From positions 1 to 64,000 of the forward strand of contig CAZCZL010000003.1 in the NCBI GenBank assembly GCA_964503315.1: a DNA stretch of 64,000 nucleotides, given 5' to 3'. Below, one piece after another: positions 51,870-60,324 of this stretch (the stretch's first letter is position 1; every line of letters begins with the position of its first letter). The stretch is from FEB-12 sp964503315. GTDB lineage: Bacteria; Zixibacteria; MSB-5A5; GN15; FEB-12. The notes beneath the pieces are model-generated. The model worked only from the letters and a program-made list of their open reading frames with translations, was not told the origin of the DNA and searched no databases. The translations under genes and the position numbers were made by a program.

Positions 51870-52214
51870 ATGGAATTACCGGTACAATCAGAACTGCTTC
51901 GGATATTTATCGGAGAATCGGACCGATGGCACGGGAAGCCGTTGTATGAGGCGATCGTGCTGGAGGCGCGCGCGGCCGGATTGGCAGGAGCGACCGTTAC
52001 ACGGGGATTGATGGGGTTTGGGGCACACAGCCGGATACATACAGCCAAAGTTCTGCGCCTCTCTGAAGATCTCCCTATTATCGTTGAAATAGCTGACCAT
52101 GCGGATAAGATAGAGTCATTCCTCCCGAAACTTGACTCAATGATAGTCGAGGGTCTGGTGACGGTAGAGAAAGTACGAGTGATACTCTACCGCCACGGAG
52201 AGGCGCTGGAGTAG
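51870..52214 (+). CDS. DUF190 protein, fluoride-operon companion
   Basis: A 114-residue protein of the DUF190 family, a PII-like ferredoxin fold: LLRIFIGESDRWHGKPLYEAIV, ARAAGLAGATVTRGLMGFG and LPIIVEIADHADKIESFLP. It commonly sits beside crcB; its role is unproven but may be to regulate or assist the channel. It is the second gene under the fluoride riboswitch. Confidence 0.93.
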   Translation: MELPVQSELLRIFIGESDRWHGKPLYEAIVLEARAAGLAGATVTRGLMGFGAHSRIHTAKVLRLSEDLPIIVEIADHADKIESFLPKLDSMIVEGLVTVEKVRVILYRHGEALE

Positions 52215-52217
52215 GCG

Positions 52218-52511
52218 CTACTGCTCGCTCTTCTTGCGACCCAGAATCCCGCCGGTCAGGAAGAGGCCGGCTCCCAGCACAAAGCCGAAATTGTACCAGT
52301 TCCCGTTGTTGTGGACCTCGTAGACATTGATACTGTCCATGAACAACGACAGGATGAAGGTGATGGGGGAGATCAAGCCGTGCCAGATGCCAATCAGGAA
52401 GCCTGCGGTTTTGCCGTTTCCGGCGGGGATATCCTCGACGGTGTTCGGGCCGGGGGTGCAGGAGGCAAGGAGGAGCGTGCTAAGGACTATGATTAAGACG
52501 AGCTTGGCCAT
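52218..52511 (-). CDS. Small membrane lipoprotein
   Basis: About 97 residues from the ATG at 52511 (SD GGAG). The lipoprotein signal is LVLIIVLSTLLLASC. A second hydrophobic segment (TAGFLIGIWHGLISPITFILSLF) and a third near the C-terminus (GFVLGAGLFLTGGILG) suggest a small membrane protein of the kind seen near stress genes. No named family is certain. It converges on the fluoride operon with a 3-nt gap. Confidence 0.7.
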   Translation of the reverse strand: MAKLVLIIVLSTLLLASCTPGPNTVEDIPAGNGKTAGFLIGIWHGLISPITFILSLFMDSINVYEVHNNGNWYNFGFVLGAGLFLTGGILGRKKSEQ

Positions 52512-52577
52512 ATTTGTCTCCGTGGTGTAGGAGTAATCTGTAGTAGACAATGGCGAGAGGCAAGAGAAAGATTGGAA

Positions 52578-52622
52578 AACCCTCATCCGGCCTTCGGCCA
52601 CCTTCTCCCAAGGGGAGAAGGG
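52578..52622. repeat. Widespread intergenic repeat, two hairpins
   Basis: ACCCTCATCCGGCC-TTC-GGCC is followed by CCTTCTCCC-AA-GGGGAGAAGG. This closely resembles an intergenic repeat spread over many unrelated bacteria. It lies at the left edge of the AT-rich island. Confidence 0.7.
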
Positions 52623-52786
52623 AAGAAGCGCGGAACTAGTTGAAGTCTATGGCCGAGGAACCAGATAAGAACAGACTGAGTTTGGGTTTTGCAATTGTTC
52701 GACTCAATGGTGCTGGTGGACAAGGGAAGAATCCATCAGTGCCTATAAGCTACCCGTCCAAAAAGAAGTGCAGTTCTCTGTGCTAT
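52623..52786. other. Intergenic stretch in the AT-rich island
   Basis: No supported gene. A plus-strand open frame of 68 codons overlaps it but has no SD, no domain and runs into the PIN gene on the other strand. Confidence 0.5.
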
Positions 52787-53287
52787 TTAGTTCCAATAAG
52801 AGTTTGCACGCAGATGGTTGAAGTTTGCGCAATTAATCCCCCTTGAACTCATAATTTGGTATAATTGACCATCTGTTGTAACGACGCTACAATTTTTTGA
52901 AAGTGCGATGCTCATTATAGAAAGATCAGTAAATCCGAGTTCTGGGAGCAAGTAATCGGCCAGTAGTTGGTCCTTTTCGATATACAATTCTTGAGTGCTT
53001 CGTAGCAGACTCTCGCAATTGAGGTAACATTTTGACTTCAGTATTCCCTTTAATGAATCCAAATGATTGGATAACTCTGCAAGAATCTGAGGGCTGACGT
53101 ATGTCGAACTGAATAGCCTGGTGAAGTTGAGAAGTAGCATATAGTCTCCCTCATCGAACGATTGAGTCCTTTTGCACTTCTGCAAGTAGTCCGGGCCGAG
53201 ACAACCAACGCATAATACAACTAGCAAGTTAGTGTCGATTATTAAGCCAAGATCCTTGGCCTTGTCAAAAGGGTTTGGGAGAGTCAT
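52787..53287 (-). CDS. PIN-domain protein, probable RNase toxin-like
   Basis: A 166-residue protein with the PIN pattern: LIIDTNLLVVL (Asp18, Asn20), ILAELSNHL (Glu71), GFTDLSIMSIAL (Asp121) and VVTTDGQLYQI (Asp139), the acidic set that binds Mg/Mn in PIN nucleases. Members such as VapC are RNases. It overlaps the upstream small gene by 4 nt (ATGA), the order antitoxin-then-toxin. The region is visibly richer in A and T than its neighbours, which points to recent transfer. It is longer than typical VapC (about 130). Confidence 0.8.
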   Translation of the reverse strand: MTLPNPFDKAKDLGLIIDTNLLVVLCVGCLGPDYLQKCKRTQSFDEGDYMLLLNFTRLFSSTYVSPQILAELSNHLDSLKGILKSKCYLNCESLLRSTQELYIEKDQLLADYLLPELGFTDLSIMSIALSKNCSVVTTDGQLYQIMSSRGINCANFNHLRANSYWN

Positions 53288-53559
53288 TTCGAGCTGTCAG
53301 TCGACTTCATCTTCATTGATACAACCTCACCAGTAGATTTGTTGATCTTAAATACTTTGTAATGGGTTGCGTAGGTAGGGTAGAGCGTGAGTGGCGGAAT
53401 CGCACTAGAATTGGGCAGATTGTACGACAGTGTGATCAACCAATGAATGTTCTGTTCATCTGATTCTACTTCTTCAAGTGACATGTTGCTTGGCTGTACA
53501 CCTACAACCTGATTCAGAAATTCTCTTGCCTTAAGTGTGGCGTCACGAACAGTAATCAT
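53284..53559 (-). CDS. Small partner of the PIN protein, antitoxin-like
   Basis: About 91 residues from the ATG at 53559 (SD GGAGG, 8 nt). It begins MITVRDATLKAREFLNQVVG and ends with FKINKSTGEVVSMKMKSTD, a beta-rich pattern. No AbrB, RHH or Phd DNA-binding motif is seen, so it is not a classical VapB. By position and overlap it may neutralise or regulate the PIN protein. The family is unknown to me. Confidence 0.65.
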   Translation of the reverse strand: MITVRDATLKAREFLNQVVGVQPSNMSLEEVESDEQNIHWLITLSYNLPNSSAIPPLTLYPTYATHYKVFKINKSTGEVVSMKMKSTDSSK

Positions 53560-53588
53560 GAAAATACCCTCCAATTGTAGCTTTTAAG

Positions 53589-53614
53589 AAGGACGGTCTA
53601 ATTGAACCGTCCTT
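53589..53614 (-). terminator. Intrinsic terminator of the pckA operon
   Basis: AAGGACGGT and ACCGTCCTT pair perfectly on either strand; on the minus strand it follows the pckA stop. Confidence 0.75.
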
Positions 53615-53635
53615 GAAAAGAAGCGATTCTATCTC

Positions 53636-55300
53636 CTATCTCGTCTTGACGAATTCCTTCTTCACCGGGCCGGCGGCGATAACCTCCGGCGTGCAGCCAT
53701 CGCGGAACTTCTTGAAGTTCTCGATGAAGAGCGCCGCCAACTGCAGATATCGCTCCTGGTAGGCGTTCGGGTCATCCCACGTGTCGATCGGATTCAGTAC
53801 TTTGTCGGGCACGTTTTCACAATGCTTCGGGACCTGGAATCCAAAGACCGGGTCGATATAAAACTCAGCATTGTCCAACTTGCCGTCCAGCGCGGCATTC
53901 AAGAGCGCGCGGGTGTGATGGATCGACATACGCTTGCCGATGCCGTATACGCCGCCGGTCCATCCGGTGTTAACCAGCCAGCAGGTCGCATTGTATTTGA
54001 GCATTTTGCGGCGGAGCAGGTCGGCATAATAGAACGGATGGTGAACCATGAACGGCGCGCCAAAGCAGGCGGAGAAAGTAATCTCCGGCTCTTTGCCGAG
54101 GTCGATCTCAGTTCCGGAGACCTTTGACGTGTAGCCGGAAATAAAGTGATACATCGCCTGTTCCGGAGTCAACCGGGCGAGCGGAGGCATCACGCCGGAA
54201 GCATCGCAGGTGAGCATCAGGATATTCTTCGGGTGGCCAGCCATCTTCTCAGGGACCGAATTGGTGATAAACGAGAGCGGATAAGCCGCGCGCGTGTTTT
54301 CGGTCCGCTCGGGGTCATCGAGATCGAGTCTGCGTGTGACCGGGTCGTAAATGACGTTTTCGAGCACCGTCCCGAACTTGCGCGTGCAAGCGTAAATCTC
54401 CGGCTCGGCAGTCGGGGAGAGGTTGATGACCTTGGCGTAGCAGCCGTTCTCGAAATTGAAAACGCCTTCATCGGACCAGCCGTGCTCGTCATCGCCAACC
54501 AAAAAGCGATTCGGGTCGGCCGAGAGCGTGGTCTTGCCGGTGCCAGAGAGACCAAAGAAGAGGGCGACATCGCCTTTCTTGCCGACGTTGGCGGAGCAGT
54601 GCATCGTCATGATCCCCTGCAGTGGCAGGAGGTAATTCAACAACGTGAAGACCGATTTCTTGATCTCGCCGCCGTACCCTGAACCGCCAATGATGCAGAG
54701 CTTCTGGTCGAAGTTGAGCATGATGAAGGTTCCGGTGTTGGTGCCGTCTATCTCAGGGAGTCCCTGGAAAGAGGGGATAGAGATCACGGTGAAGTCAGGC
54801 ACGAACCTGCGGAGTTCTTCATTGGTGGCTGCCTGAATGAACATATTCTTGGCAAAGATAGAATGCCAGGCGTATTCGGTAATGACACGAACAGGAAGGC
54901 GATAGTTCGGGTCGGCGCCGCCGTAGCAGTCCTGTACGAAGAGGTCGCGTCCCTGGAGGAATCCCTGGAGACGCTGGTAAACCATGTTGAACTTATCTTC
55001 GGCGATAGGGCGGTTGTACTGCCCCCACCAGATGTTCTCTTCGGTGGTCGCTTCGCGGACGATGAATTTATCATTGGCGGCGCGGGCGGTATGTTTGCCG
55101 GTGTCGACAATGATCGGGCCGTGGGCGGAGATTTTTCCTTCGCCACGGAAGATGGATTCTTCGTAGAGGGCCTCAATGGGGAGGTTCCAGAAGACCGTCC
55201 GCAGATTGCGCAGGCCGTGGTTGTCCAGACCGTAGTCGGGTTTGAGCGCGGCGGCCTGCTTGTGCGCCGGGGTTTTTATGTCAATGATGTAATGGTTCAT
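53636..55300 (-). CDS. pckA: Phosphoenolpyruvate carboxykinase (ATP)
   Basis: A 554-residue enzyme that converts oxaloacetate and ATP to PEP, CO2 and ADP, the entry to gluconeogenesis. The P-loop kinase-1a motif FGLSGTGKTTLSAD (about 245-258) and the metal site GDDEHGWSDEGVFNFENGCYAK are those of the ATP type, and CFGAPFMVHHPFYYA follows. The start overlaps the stop of aspC by 4 nt. It is the last gene of a minus-strand cluster prfB-pta-aspC-pckA. Confidence 0.96.
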   Translation of the reverse strand: MNHYIIDIKTPAHKQAAALKPDYGLDNHGLRNLRTVFWNLPIEALYEESIFRGEGKISAHGPIIVDTGKHTARAANDKFIVREATTEENIWWGQYNRPIAEDKFNMVYQRLQGFLQGRDLFVQDCYGGADPNYRLPVRVITEYAWHSIFAKNMFIQAATNEELRRFVPDFTVISIPSFQGLPEIDGTNTGTFIMLNFDQKLCIIGGSGYGGEIKKSVFTLLNYLLPLQGIMTMHCSANVGKKGDVALFFGLSGTGKTTLSADPNRFLVGDDEHGWSDEGVFNFENGCYAKVINLSPTAEPEIYACTRKFGTVLENVIYDPVTRRLDLDDPERTENTRAAYPLSFITNSVPEKMAGHPKNILMLTCDASGVMPPLARLTPEQAMYHFISGYTSKVSGTEIDLGKEPEITFSACFGAPFMVHHPFYYADLLRRKMLKYNATCWLVNTGWTGGVYGIGKRMSIHHTRALLNAALDGKLDNAEFYIDPVFGFQVPKHCENVPDKVLNPIDTWDDPNAYQERYLQLAALFIENFKKFRDGCTPEVIAAGPVKKEFVKTR

Positions 55301-56514
55301 TTCCAGTCTCTCCTCAATTTGCGGTCTCCAATGTAGATCTCATTGGGGGATTCCGGGTCGAGCGCCCACTTGATACGAGCGATACCTTCCATGATCTCCT
55401 TGATGGTCCCGCAATAGCTCAAGCGAAGATGCCCTTCGACACCGAACTCCTTACCGGGGACGGTGACGACCAGCGCTTTCTCGAGCAGGAACTGCGAGAG
55501 TTTGACCGAATCTTCGCTATAAGCGCGGAAATCGGGGAGGCAGTAGAAAGTACCATCAGGCTCGTTTATGCGAATGCCGGTGAAGGCGCGCAATTCGTTC
55601 ATCATCACATCTTTGTTATTCTTCAGCGTCTGGCGCAAAGATTCGATCGAACTCTGCACGCCGTTCAACGCACCAGCCGCCGCGGCCTGGAGGAGAACCG
55701 CCGGGCAGGACATATTCTGCGCCTGAACGTTGATCATCGCGGCTGTTACCTTTTTGCTGGCGACTGTCCAGCCGATGCGGAAGCCGGTCATGGCGTAGGC
55801 TTTGGAGACGCCGTTGAGAATGATCAGTTTTGACGACTCGGTGTCGTCCTTGGCGTATTTGTAGGCGGGGACCCAAGGGGTCTTGCCGAACGCCAGACGG
55901 TGATAGATATCATCCATGATGAGGTAGATACCTTTCTTTTCGCAGTACTCTACCATCTGCTGGATGAACTCGGGAGGATAGATCACACCGGAGGGGTTAT
56001 TCGGGCTGTTGATGACGATCGCTTTGGTGTAGGAGCCGACGACCTCTTCGATATCGTCGAACTCGATCTGGAACGTATGGTCTTTCGGTTTCACGATCAC
56101 CGGCTTGCCATAGACCATTTTAACGATCTCAGGGTAGCTGACCCAATAGGGGGCGAGGATGACGACTTCGTCCTGCGGATTGACAAGCGTCATCATCAGA
56201 TTGTAGAACGAGTGCTTGGCACCGTTCGAGACAATGATGTTGTCCGTGCTGACCAGCTTGCCGTATTGTTCTTCGGTATAGCGGACGATCGCTTTGAGGA
56301 GCGGCGAAATACCTTCGGTCGGGGTATATCGAATGTCCGCGGTATTCAGCTTGGCGGCGCAAGCGATGATTGCATCGAGCGGCACCTTGCTCTTTGGTTC
56401 ACCAGCGCCCAGATGAATGACGGCCTCGCCTTTGTCGCGAAGCTTGGCGGCGGCCTCATTCAGCTTGAGTGTCGGCGACTCGTGGATCTCTTTGGCTAAC
56501 TGACTAATGCTCAT
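55297..56514 (-). CDS. aspC: Aspartate aminotransferase family enzyme
   Basis: A 405-residue class I PLP aminotransferase. The PLP lysine is in NGVSKAYAMTGFRIGW, the cofactor-binding Asn-Pro-Ser in VINSPNNPSGVIYPPE, and the Asp in LIMDDIYHRL. It would interconvert aspartate and oxaloacetate. Its gene overlaps pckA by 4 nt, so the oxaloacetate-forming and oxaloacetate-consuming steps are coupled. Class I enzymes vary in substrate, so another dicarboxylate or aromatic amino acid is possible. Confidence 0.93.
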   Translation of the reverse strand: MSISQLAKEIHESPTLKLNEAAAKLRDKGEAVIHLGAGEPKSKVPLDAIIACAAKLNTADIRYTPTEGISPLLKAIVRYTEEQYGKLVSTDNIIVSNGAKHSFYNLMMTLVNPQDEVVILAPYWVSYPEIVKMVYGKPVIVKPKDHTFQIEFDDIEEVVGSYTKAIVINSPNNPSGVIYPPEFIQQMVEYCEKKGIYLIMDDIYHRLAFGKTPWVPAYKYAKDDTESSKLIILNGVSKAYAMTGFRIGWTVASKKVTAAMINVQAQNMSCPAVLLQAAAAGALNGVQSSIESLRQTLKNNKDVMMNELRAFTGIRINEPDGTFYCLPDFRAYSEDSVKLSQFLLEKALVVTVPGKEFGVEGHLRLSYCGTIKEIMEGIARIKWALDPESPNEIYIGDRKLRRDWK

Positions 56515-56520
56515 ATGTAA

Positions 56521-57510
56521 CTACCCTCTCATCAGAGTGGCTATTGCCGAAACATCAACAATGTCGTCCACCGAACAACCGCGGGAGAGATCATTGGCGG
56601 GTTTGTCCAAACCCTGAATGATCGGCCCGGTCGCGGTCGCGCCGGCGAGACGCTGGGTCAATTTATATCCAATATTACCTGCATCGAGATCAGGGAAAAT
56701 AAGGCAGTTGGCATCGCCAGCAATGGAAGAGCCGGGAGCCTTCGACTTGGCGACCTCGGGAATGATGGCGGCATCGAGCTGGAATTCACCATCCACCTTG
56801 AGATTCGGGTAATCCCGTCTGAGGATTGCCAGGGAGGCCAACACTTTGTCGACATCGTCATGTTTGGCCGAACCTTTGGTCGAGAAGGAGAGCATGGCCA
56901 CACGCGGCTCCTCTCCGACGAGGTTACGCATGGTTTCGGCGGTCGAAACAGCGATTGAAGCGAGCTGTTCGGCGGTTGGATTTGGGACAACGGCGCAGTC
57001 GCCAAACATGAAGACCTTGTTTTCGACATTGCGGAACTTCGGCAAGGTCATGATGAACGAGCTCGACACAGTGGTAATGCCCGGCTTGAGACCGACACAG
57101 TGGATGGCGGCGCGGAGGACATCGCCGGTAGTGTTGACGGAACCGGCGACGGATGCATCGGCCATGTCGTGACGGACCAGCATCGCGCCATAGTACAGCG
57201 GAGTGGTCATCGCCTTTTTGGCGTCATCTTCGGTCATCTTTCCTTTGCGGATAACGACCAGCTCTTTGACGAATTCGGCGTACATCTTTCCCAGCGGAGG
57301 GTTGATGATCTCGACTCCGTTCAAGTTGACGCCATGTTCTTTGGCAAGATTCTCAATCGTTTTCTCGTCGCCAAGAAGGGTGACTTTGCAGATTCCCTGT
57401 TCGATGATCTTCTGGGTCGCCTTGATGACTCGAGGTTCTGTTCCCTCAGGAAGCACGACGCGACGACCCTTGGCCTTCGCTTTCTCTTTTATCTGCGCAA
57501 CAACGCTCAT
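56521..57510 (-). CDS. pta: Phosphate acetyltransferase
   Basis: A 329-residue enzyme that interconverts acetyl-CoA and acetyl phosphate. It is the single-domain Pta form, without the extra N-terminal BioD-like domains of E. coli Pta. Motifs: RRVVLPEGTEPRVIKAT at the start, MLVRHDMADASVAGS, TVSSSFIMTLP, MLSFSTKGSAKHDD and ANCLIFPDLDAGNIGYKLTQR. It sits six nt before aspC. No ackA is in the window. Confidence 0.94.
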   Translation of the reverse strand: MSVVAQIKEKAKAKGRRVVLPEGTEPRVIKATQKIIEQGICKVTLLGDEKTIENLAKEHGVNLNGVEIINPPLGKMYAEFVKELVVIRKGKMTEDDAKKAMTTPLYYGAMLVRHDMADASVAGSVNTTGDVLRAAIHCVGLKPGITTVSSSFIMTLPKFRNVENKVFMFGDCAVVPNPTAEQLASIAVSTAETMRNLVGEEPRVAMLSFSTKGSAKHDDVDKVLASLAILRRDYPNLKVDGEFQLDAAIIPEVAKSKAPGSSIAGDANCLIFPDLDAGNIGYKLTQRLAGATATGPIIQGLDKPANDLSRGCSVDDIVDVSAIATLMRG

Positions 57511-57544
57511 CTCTATCTCCCGCCGCCCGGATGCGGCTTGAATA

Positions 57545-58655
57545 TTACGAAACGATCTGGTCTTTCAAGTCTGGGTCTGACAGATAGGCGGCGATAAAGG
57601 GGTCGATATCGCCATCCATCACAGCCTGTATATTCGAAGTCTCGTGGGAGGTCCGGTGGTCTTTCACCAGATTGTAGGGGTGGAAGACGTAGGATCTGAT
57701 CTGCGAGCCCCACTCGATCTTCTTTTTAGATTTCTCGAATTTCTCCATCTTCTTGGCTTCCTCTTCGCGCTTGAGCTGATAGAGGCGCGCGCGGAGGACC
57801 ATGAAGGCGGCCTCTTTATTTTTGTGCTGGCTCCGCTCTGTTTGGCAGGTCACCACAATGCCGGTCGGGTTGTGGGTTATGCGGATAGCCGATGAAGTTT
57901 TGTTTACATGCTGTCCGCCTGCTCCCGATGAACGGTAGGTGTCGATGCGAATATCTTCGTCTTTGATCTCAATGTCGACGGCATCTTCGATGACCGGATA
58001 GACGTGCACCGAGACAAAGGAGGTATGGCGTCGGGCGTTAGCGTCGAACGGAGAGATGCGCACCAATCGGTGGACGCCGGATTCGGCCTTCAGGAATCCG
58101 TAGACATACTCGCCCTTGACCTCGAGCGTGACGGATTTCAGACCGGCTTCTTCGCCGGGCTGATAGTCTATCAGTTCGGAGGTGTAGCCTTTTCGTTCAA
58201 CCCAGCGTCCGTACATACGGAAAAGCATCTCGGCCCAATCCTGGGATTCGGTGCCGCCGGCACCGGGATGGATAGTCAGAATGGCGTCGCGGTGGTCATC
58301 GGGACCCGAGAGCAGGGTCTTGAACTCAAACGCATCGACTTCGTCGATCAATTTGGCAATGGAACGTTCAAGGTCACTGGCATCGGGCGAACCTTCGCTG
58401 ACCATGTCGCTGAATTCGCGCAGGTCGTTCAGTTCGGCGATCAATTTGGAGTGGGAGTCCAGCCACCGCTTGTGCATGGAGATCTCTTTGAGGACCCCCT
58501 GGGCGGTCTGGTTGTCGTTCCAGAAGTTCGGTTGGGTAGTTTTTTCTTCTAGTTCGGCGATCCGCTGTTTGCGGCCGTCGAGGTCAAAGATACCTCGCAA
58601 GCTTGTCCAGGCGGGACAGTAAATCCGGCAACTTTGTCTTAAATTCAGCAATCAT
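57545..58655 (-). CDS. prfB: Peptide chain release factor 2, programmed +1 frameshift
   Basis: Recognises UGA and UAA stops and releases the chain. The true start is the ATG at 58655 (58653-58655). Frame 0 runs 23 codons (MIAEFKTKLPDLL...) to an in-frame TGA at 58584-58586, after AGG TAT CTT TGA C. A +1 slip at CTT (58587-58589) joins the main frame, giving about 369 residues. The main frame has the GGQ motif (SSGAGGQHVNKTSSAIRI) and the family end WGSQIRSYV. The frameshift makes RF2 autoregulate its own level, as in E. coli. Promoter at 58695-58723. Confidence 0.95.
58584..58598 (-). promoter_or_regulatory. prfB frameshift site
   Basis: On the minus strand, GCGAGGTATCTTTGAC carries the slippery CTT before the UGA, a C after it and the SD-like AGG upstream, the same layout as E. 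coli prfB. Confidence 0.93.
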
Positions 58656-58694
58656 ACGTCTTCAAAACCCTTCCACCTTGAGAAAGAAAGCACA

Positions 58695-58723
58695 AATATA
58701 GCCAGTTTTATGGTTATCGTCAA
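58695..58723 (-). promoter_or_regulatory. Promoter of the prfB-pta-aspC-pckA cluster
   Basis: On the minus strand, TTGACG, 17 nt and TATATT, about 40 nt before the prfB start. Confidence 0.75.
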
Positions 58724-58800
58724 ACAGAATTGGATACTTTTGTAGAGCCAAGATACCCCTATTTTGTCCTTGAGACAATACCGGGTAGGCGAGTTTAGGG

Positions 58801-58828
58801 TTGACAGGATTGGTCTCTATTGTATTTT
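58801..58828 (+). promoter_or_regulatory. Promoter of the MBL hydrolase gene, leaderless
   Basis: A perfect TTGACA, 16 nt and TATTTT, followed by exactly 6 nt before the ATG at 58835. No SD is present. Confidence 0.7.
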
Positions 58829-58834
58829 CGGCCA

Positions 58835-59482
58835 ATGGCAATTCGCATTGAGACTGTTGTGGTTGGGCCGTTTGAGGTCAACTGCTATGTCGTCTGGGAT
58901 GAGGTTACCAAGGATGGTGTGATCATTGATCCCGGTGCGGATGCCGCGGACATAATCCGGACTATTCAGCGGACCGGTTGTACGCCTCGGGGAATACTTC
59001 TAACCCACGGACATGGGGACCATATTGCCGCGGTCGAGGCGGTTAAGTCTCAGTATGCCATCCCATTGTATTGCGGGGACGGGGAAGAGAAACTGCTGGC
59101 GAGCCCATCGGCCAATGTGTCGGCCCTGATCGGAATGCCGATAGTCTCACCACCACCGGACGGCAAATTGAAAGACGAAGAGCATGTGGCTTTGGGAAGC
59201 CTTCAGTTTCTAGTGCTCTCCACGCCCGGGCACACACCAGCCGGCGTCTGCTACTTGCTCGAGAAAGAAGGATTGCTTTTCTGCGGCGACACTCTCTTCG
59301 CGGGCTCGGTCGGAAGGACCGATCTGCCGGGAGGCTCGATGGATCGCCTTATTATGTCGATTCGCACGAAAATCCTGACACTTCCTGACCCAGTGATTTG
59401 TTATCCAGGACATGGGCCGCGGACGACCGTCGGCGCCGAGCGGCACAATAACCCGTTTCTGAATGGAGACATTTACGCGTGA
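58835..59482 (+). CDS. Metallo-beta-lactamase fold hydrolase (glyoxalase II-like)
   Basis: About 215 residues. The metal site is LLTHGHGDHIAA (HxHxDH), then STPGHTPAGVCY with the second His, and GDTLFAGSVGRTDLPGG with the bridging Asp. The ending CYPGHGPRTTVGAER is also characteristic. Family members hydrolyse thioesters such as lactoylglutathione or persulfides. It is the short bacterial YcbL-like form. Its stop overlaps the next start (GTGA), so the PHP gene is co-translated. Confidence 0.92.
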   Translation: MAIRIETVVVGPFEVNCYVVWDEVTKDGVIIDPGADAADIIRTIQRTGCTPRGILLTHGHGDHIAAVEAVKSQYAIPLYCGDGEEKLLASPSANVSALIGMPIVSPPPDGKLKDEEHVALGSLQFLVLSTPGHTPAGVCYLLEKEGLLFCGDTLFAGSVGRTDLPGGSMDRLIMSIRTKILTLPDPVICYPGHGPRTTVGAERHNNPFLNGDIYA

Positions 59483-60324
59483 AGAAGAGCATAGAGCCGT
59501 TACACATAGACGGGCTGTCTGATTTCCATGTCCACTGTGATTACTCGATAGACGCTTCGGGGACGATCGAAGAATACTGCGAGGCCGCGCTAGAGCGGGA
59601 ATTGGCCGAGATATGCTTCACGACTCACTTCGACTCGAATCCCAGATCTGACGGGTTCGCGAACTACATTCGCATCAATGGGGAAAAGAAGCCGGCGACG
59701 CCGGAGAATCTGGCGCCATATGTTAACGATGTGCTGGCGGCGCAGGAGAAGTATTATCCGCTCGGTTTGTCGGTCAAACTGGGGCTTGAATTTGGATGGT
59801 ATCATGGCTGCGAAGAGAAAGTACAGCGGATCAAAGAATGGTACGATCTTGATTACCTGATGGTCGGTGTACACGAGATCAGGGACATCTGTTTCTGCGC
59901 GGCATCGACGTTTGAGCAATGCTTCTCGAAACTCCGGATGCAAGAGGCGGTCGAAGACTATTACAAGCAGGTCTGCGCGGCGGCGCGCTCGGGCCTTTTC
60001 GCGACAATCGCGCATCTGGATTATTACCGCAAATACGGCGAGCAGTTCTATGGTGCCGAGATACACCGCGCCCACTTGCCTCATATGGAAGAAGTCTTTG
60101 CGGCTCTCAAAGAAGGCGGGACCGCGCTCGAGATCAATACCGCGGCGCGACGCAAAGGGCTGGACAGCTACTTTCCGTCCATGGAATTGATCAATAGCGC
60201 CAAGCGCGCGGGGGTGGATATTCTGTATCTTGGTTCGGACGCTCACGCGCCGGAGCAAGTCGGTTACGATTTCGAAACGGCGGCGCATCTTATCCCCCAG
60301 CAAATAGGTGGTTGCGACGACTGA
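59479..60324 (+). CDS. PHP-domain phosphoesterase (histidinol-phosphatase family)
   Basis: A 281-residue protein with the PHP fold: LSDFHVHCDYSIDASGTIEEY at the N-terminus (DxHxH metal site), EICFTTHFD, LGLEFGWY and the final SDAHAPEQVG. The length fits histidinol-phosphate phosphatase of the PHP type, but no other his gene is nearby, so another phosphoester is equally possible. GTG start, overlapping the MBL gene by 4 nt. Confidence 0.87.
   Translation: MKKSIEPLHIDGLSDFHVHCDYSIDASGTIEEYCEAALERELAEICFTTHFDSNPRSDGFANYIRINGEKKPATPENLAPYVNDVLAAQEKYYPLGLSVKLGLEFGWYHGCEEKVQRIKEWYDLDYLMVGVHEIRDICFCAASTFEQCFSKLRMQEAVEDYYKQVCAAARSGLFATIAHLDYYRKYGEQFYGAEIHRAHLPHMEEVFAALKEGGTALEINTAARRKGLDSYFPSMELINSAKRAGVDILYLGSDAHAPEQVGYDFETAAHLIPQQIGGCDD

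Noticed and set aside
52640..52846. 68-codon plus-strand frame in the AT-rich island
   Set aside because: No SD, no domain; ends inside the PIN gene on the other strand.
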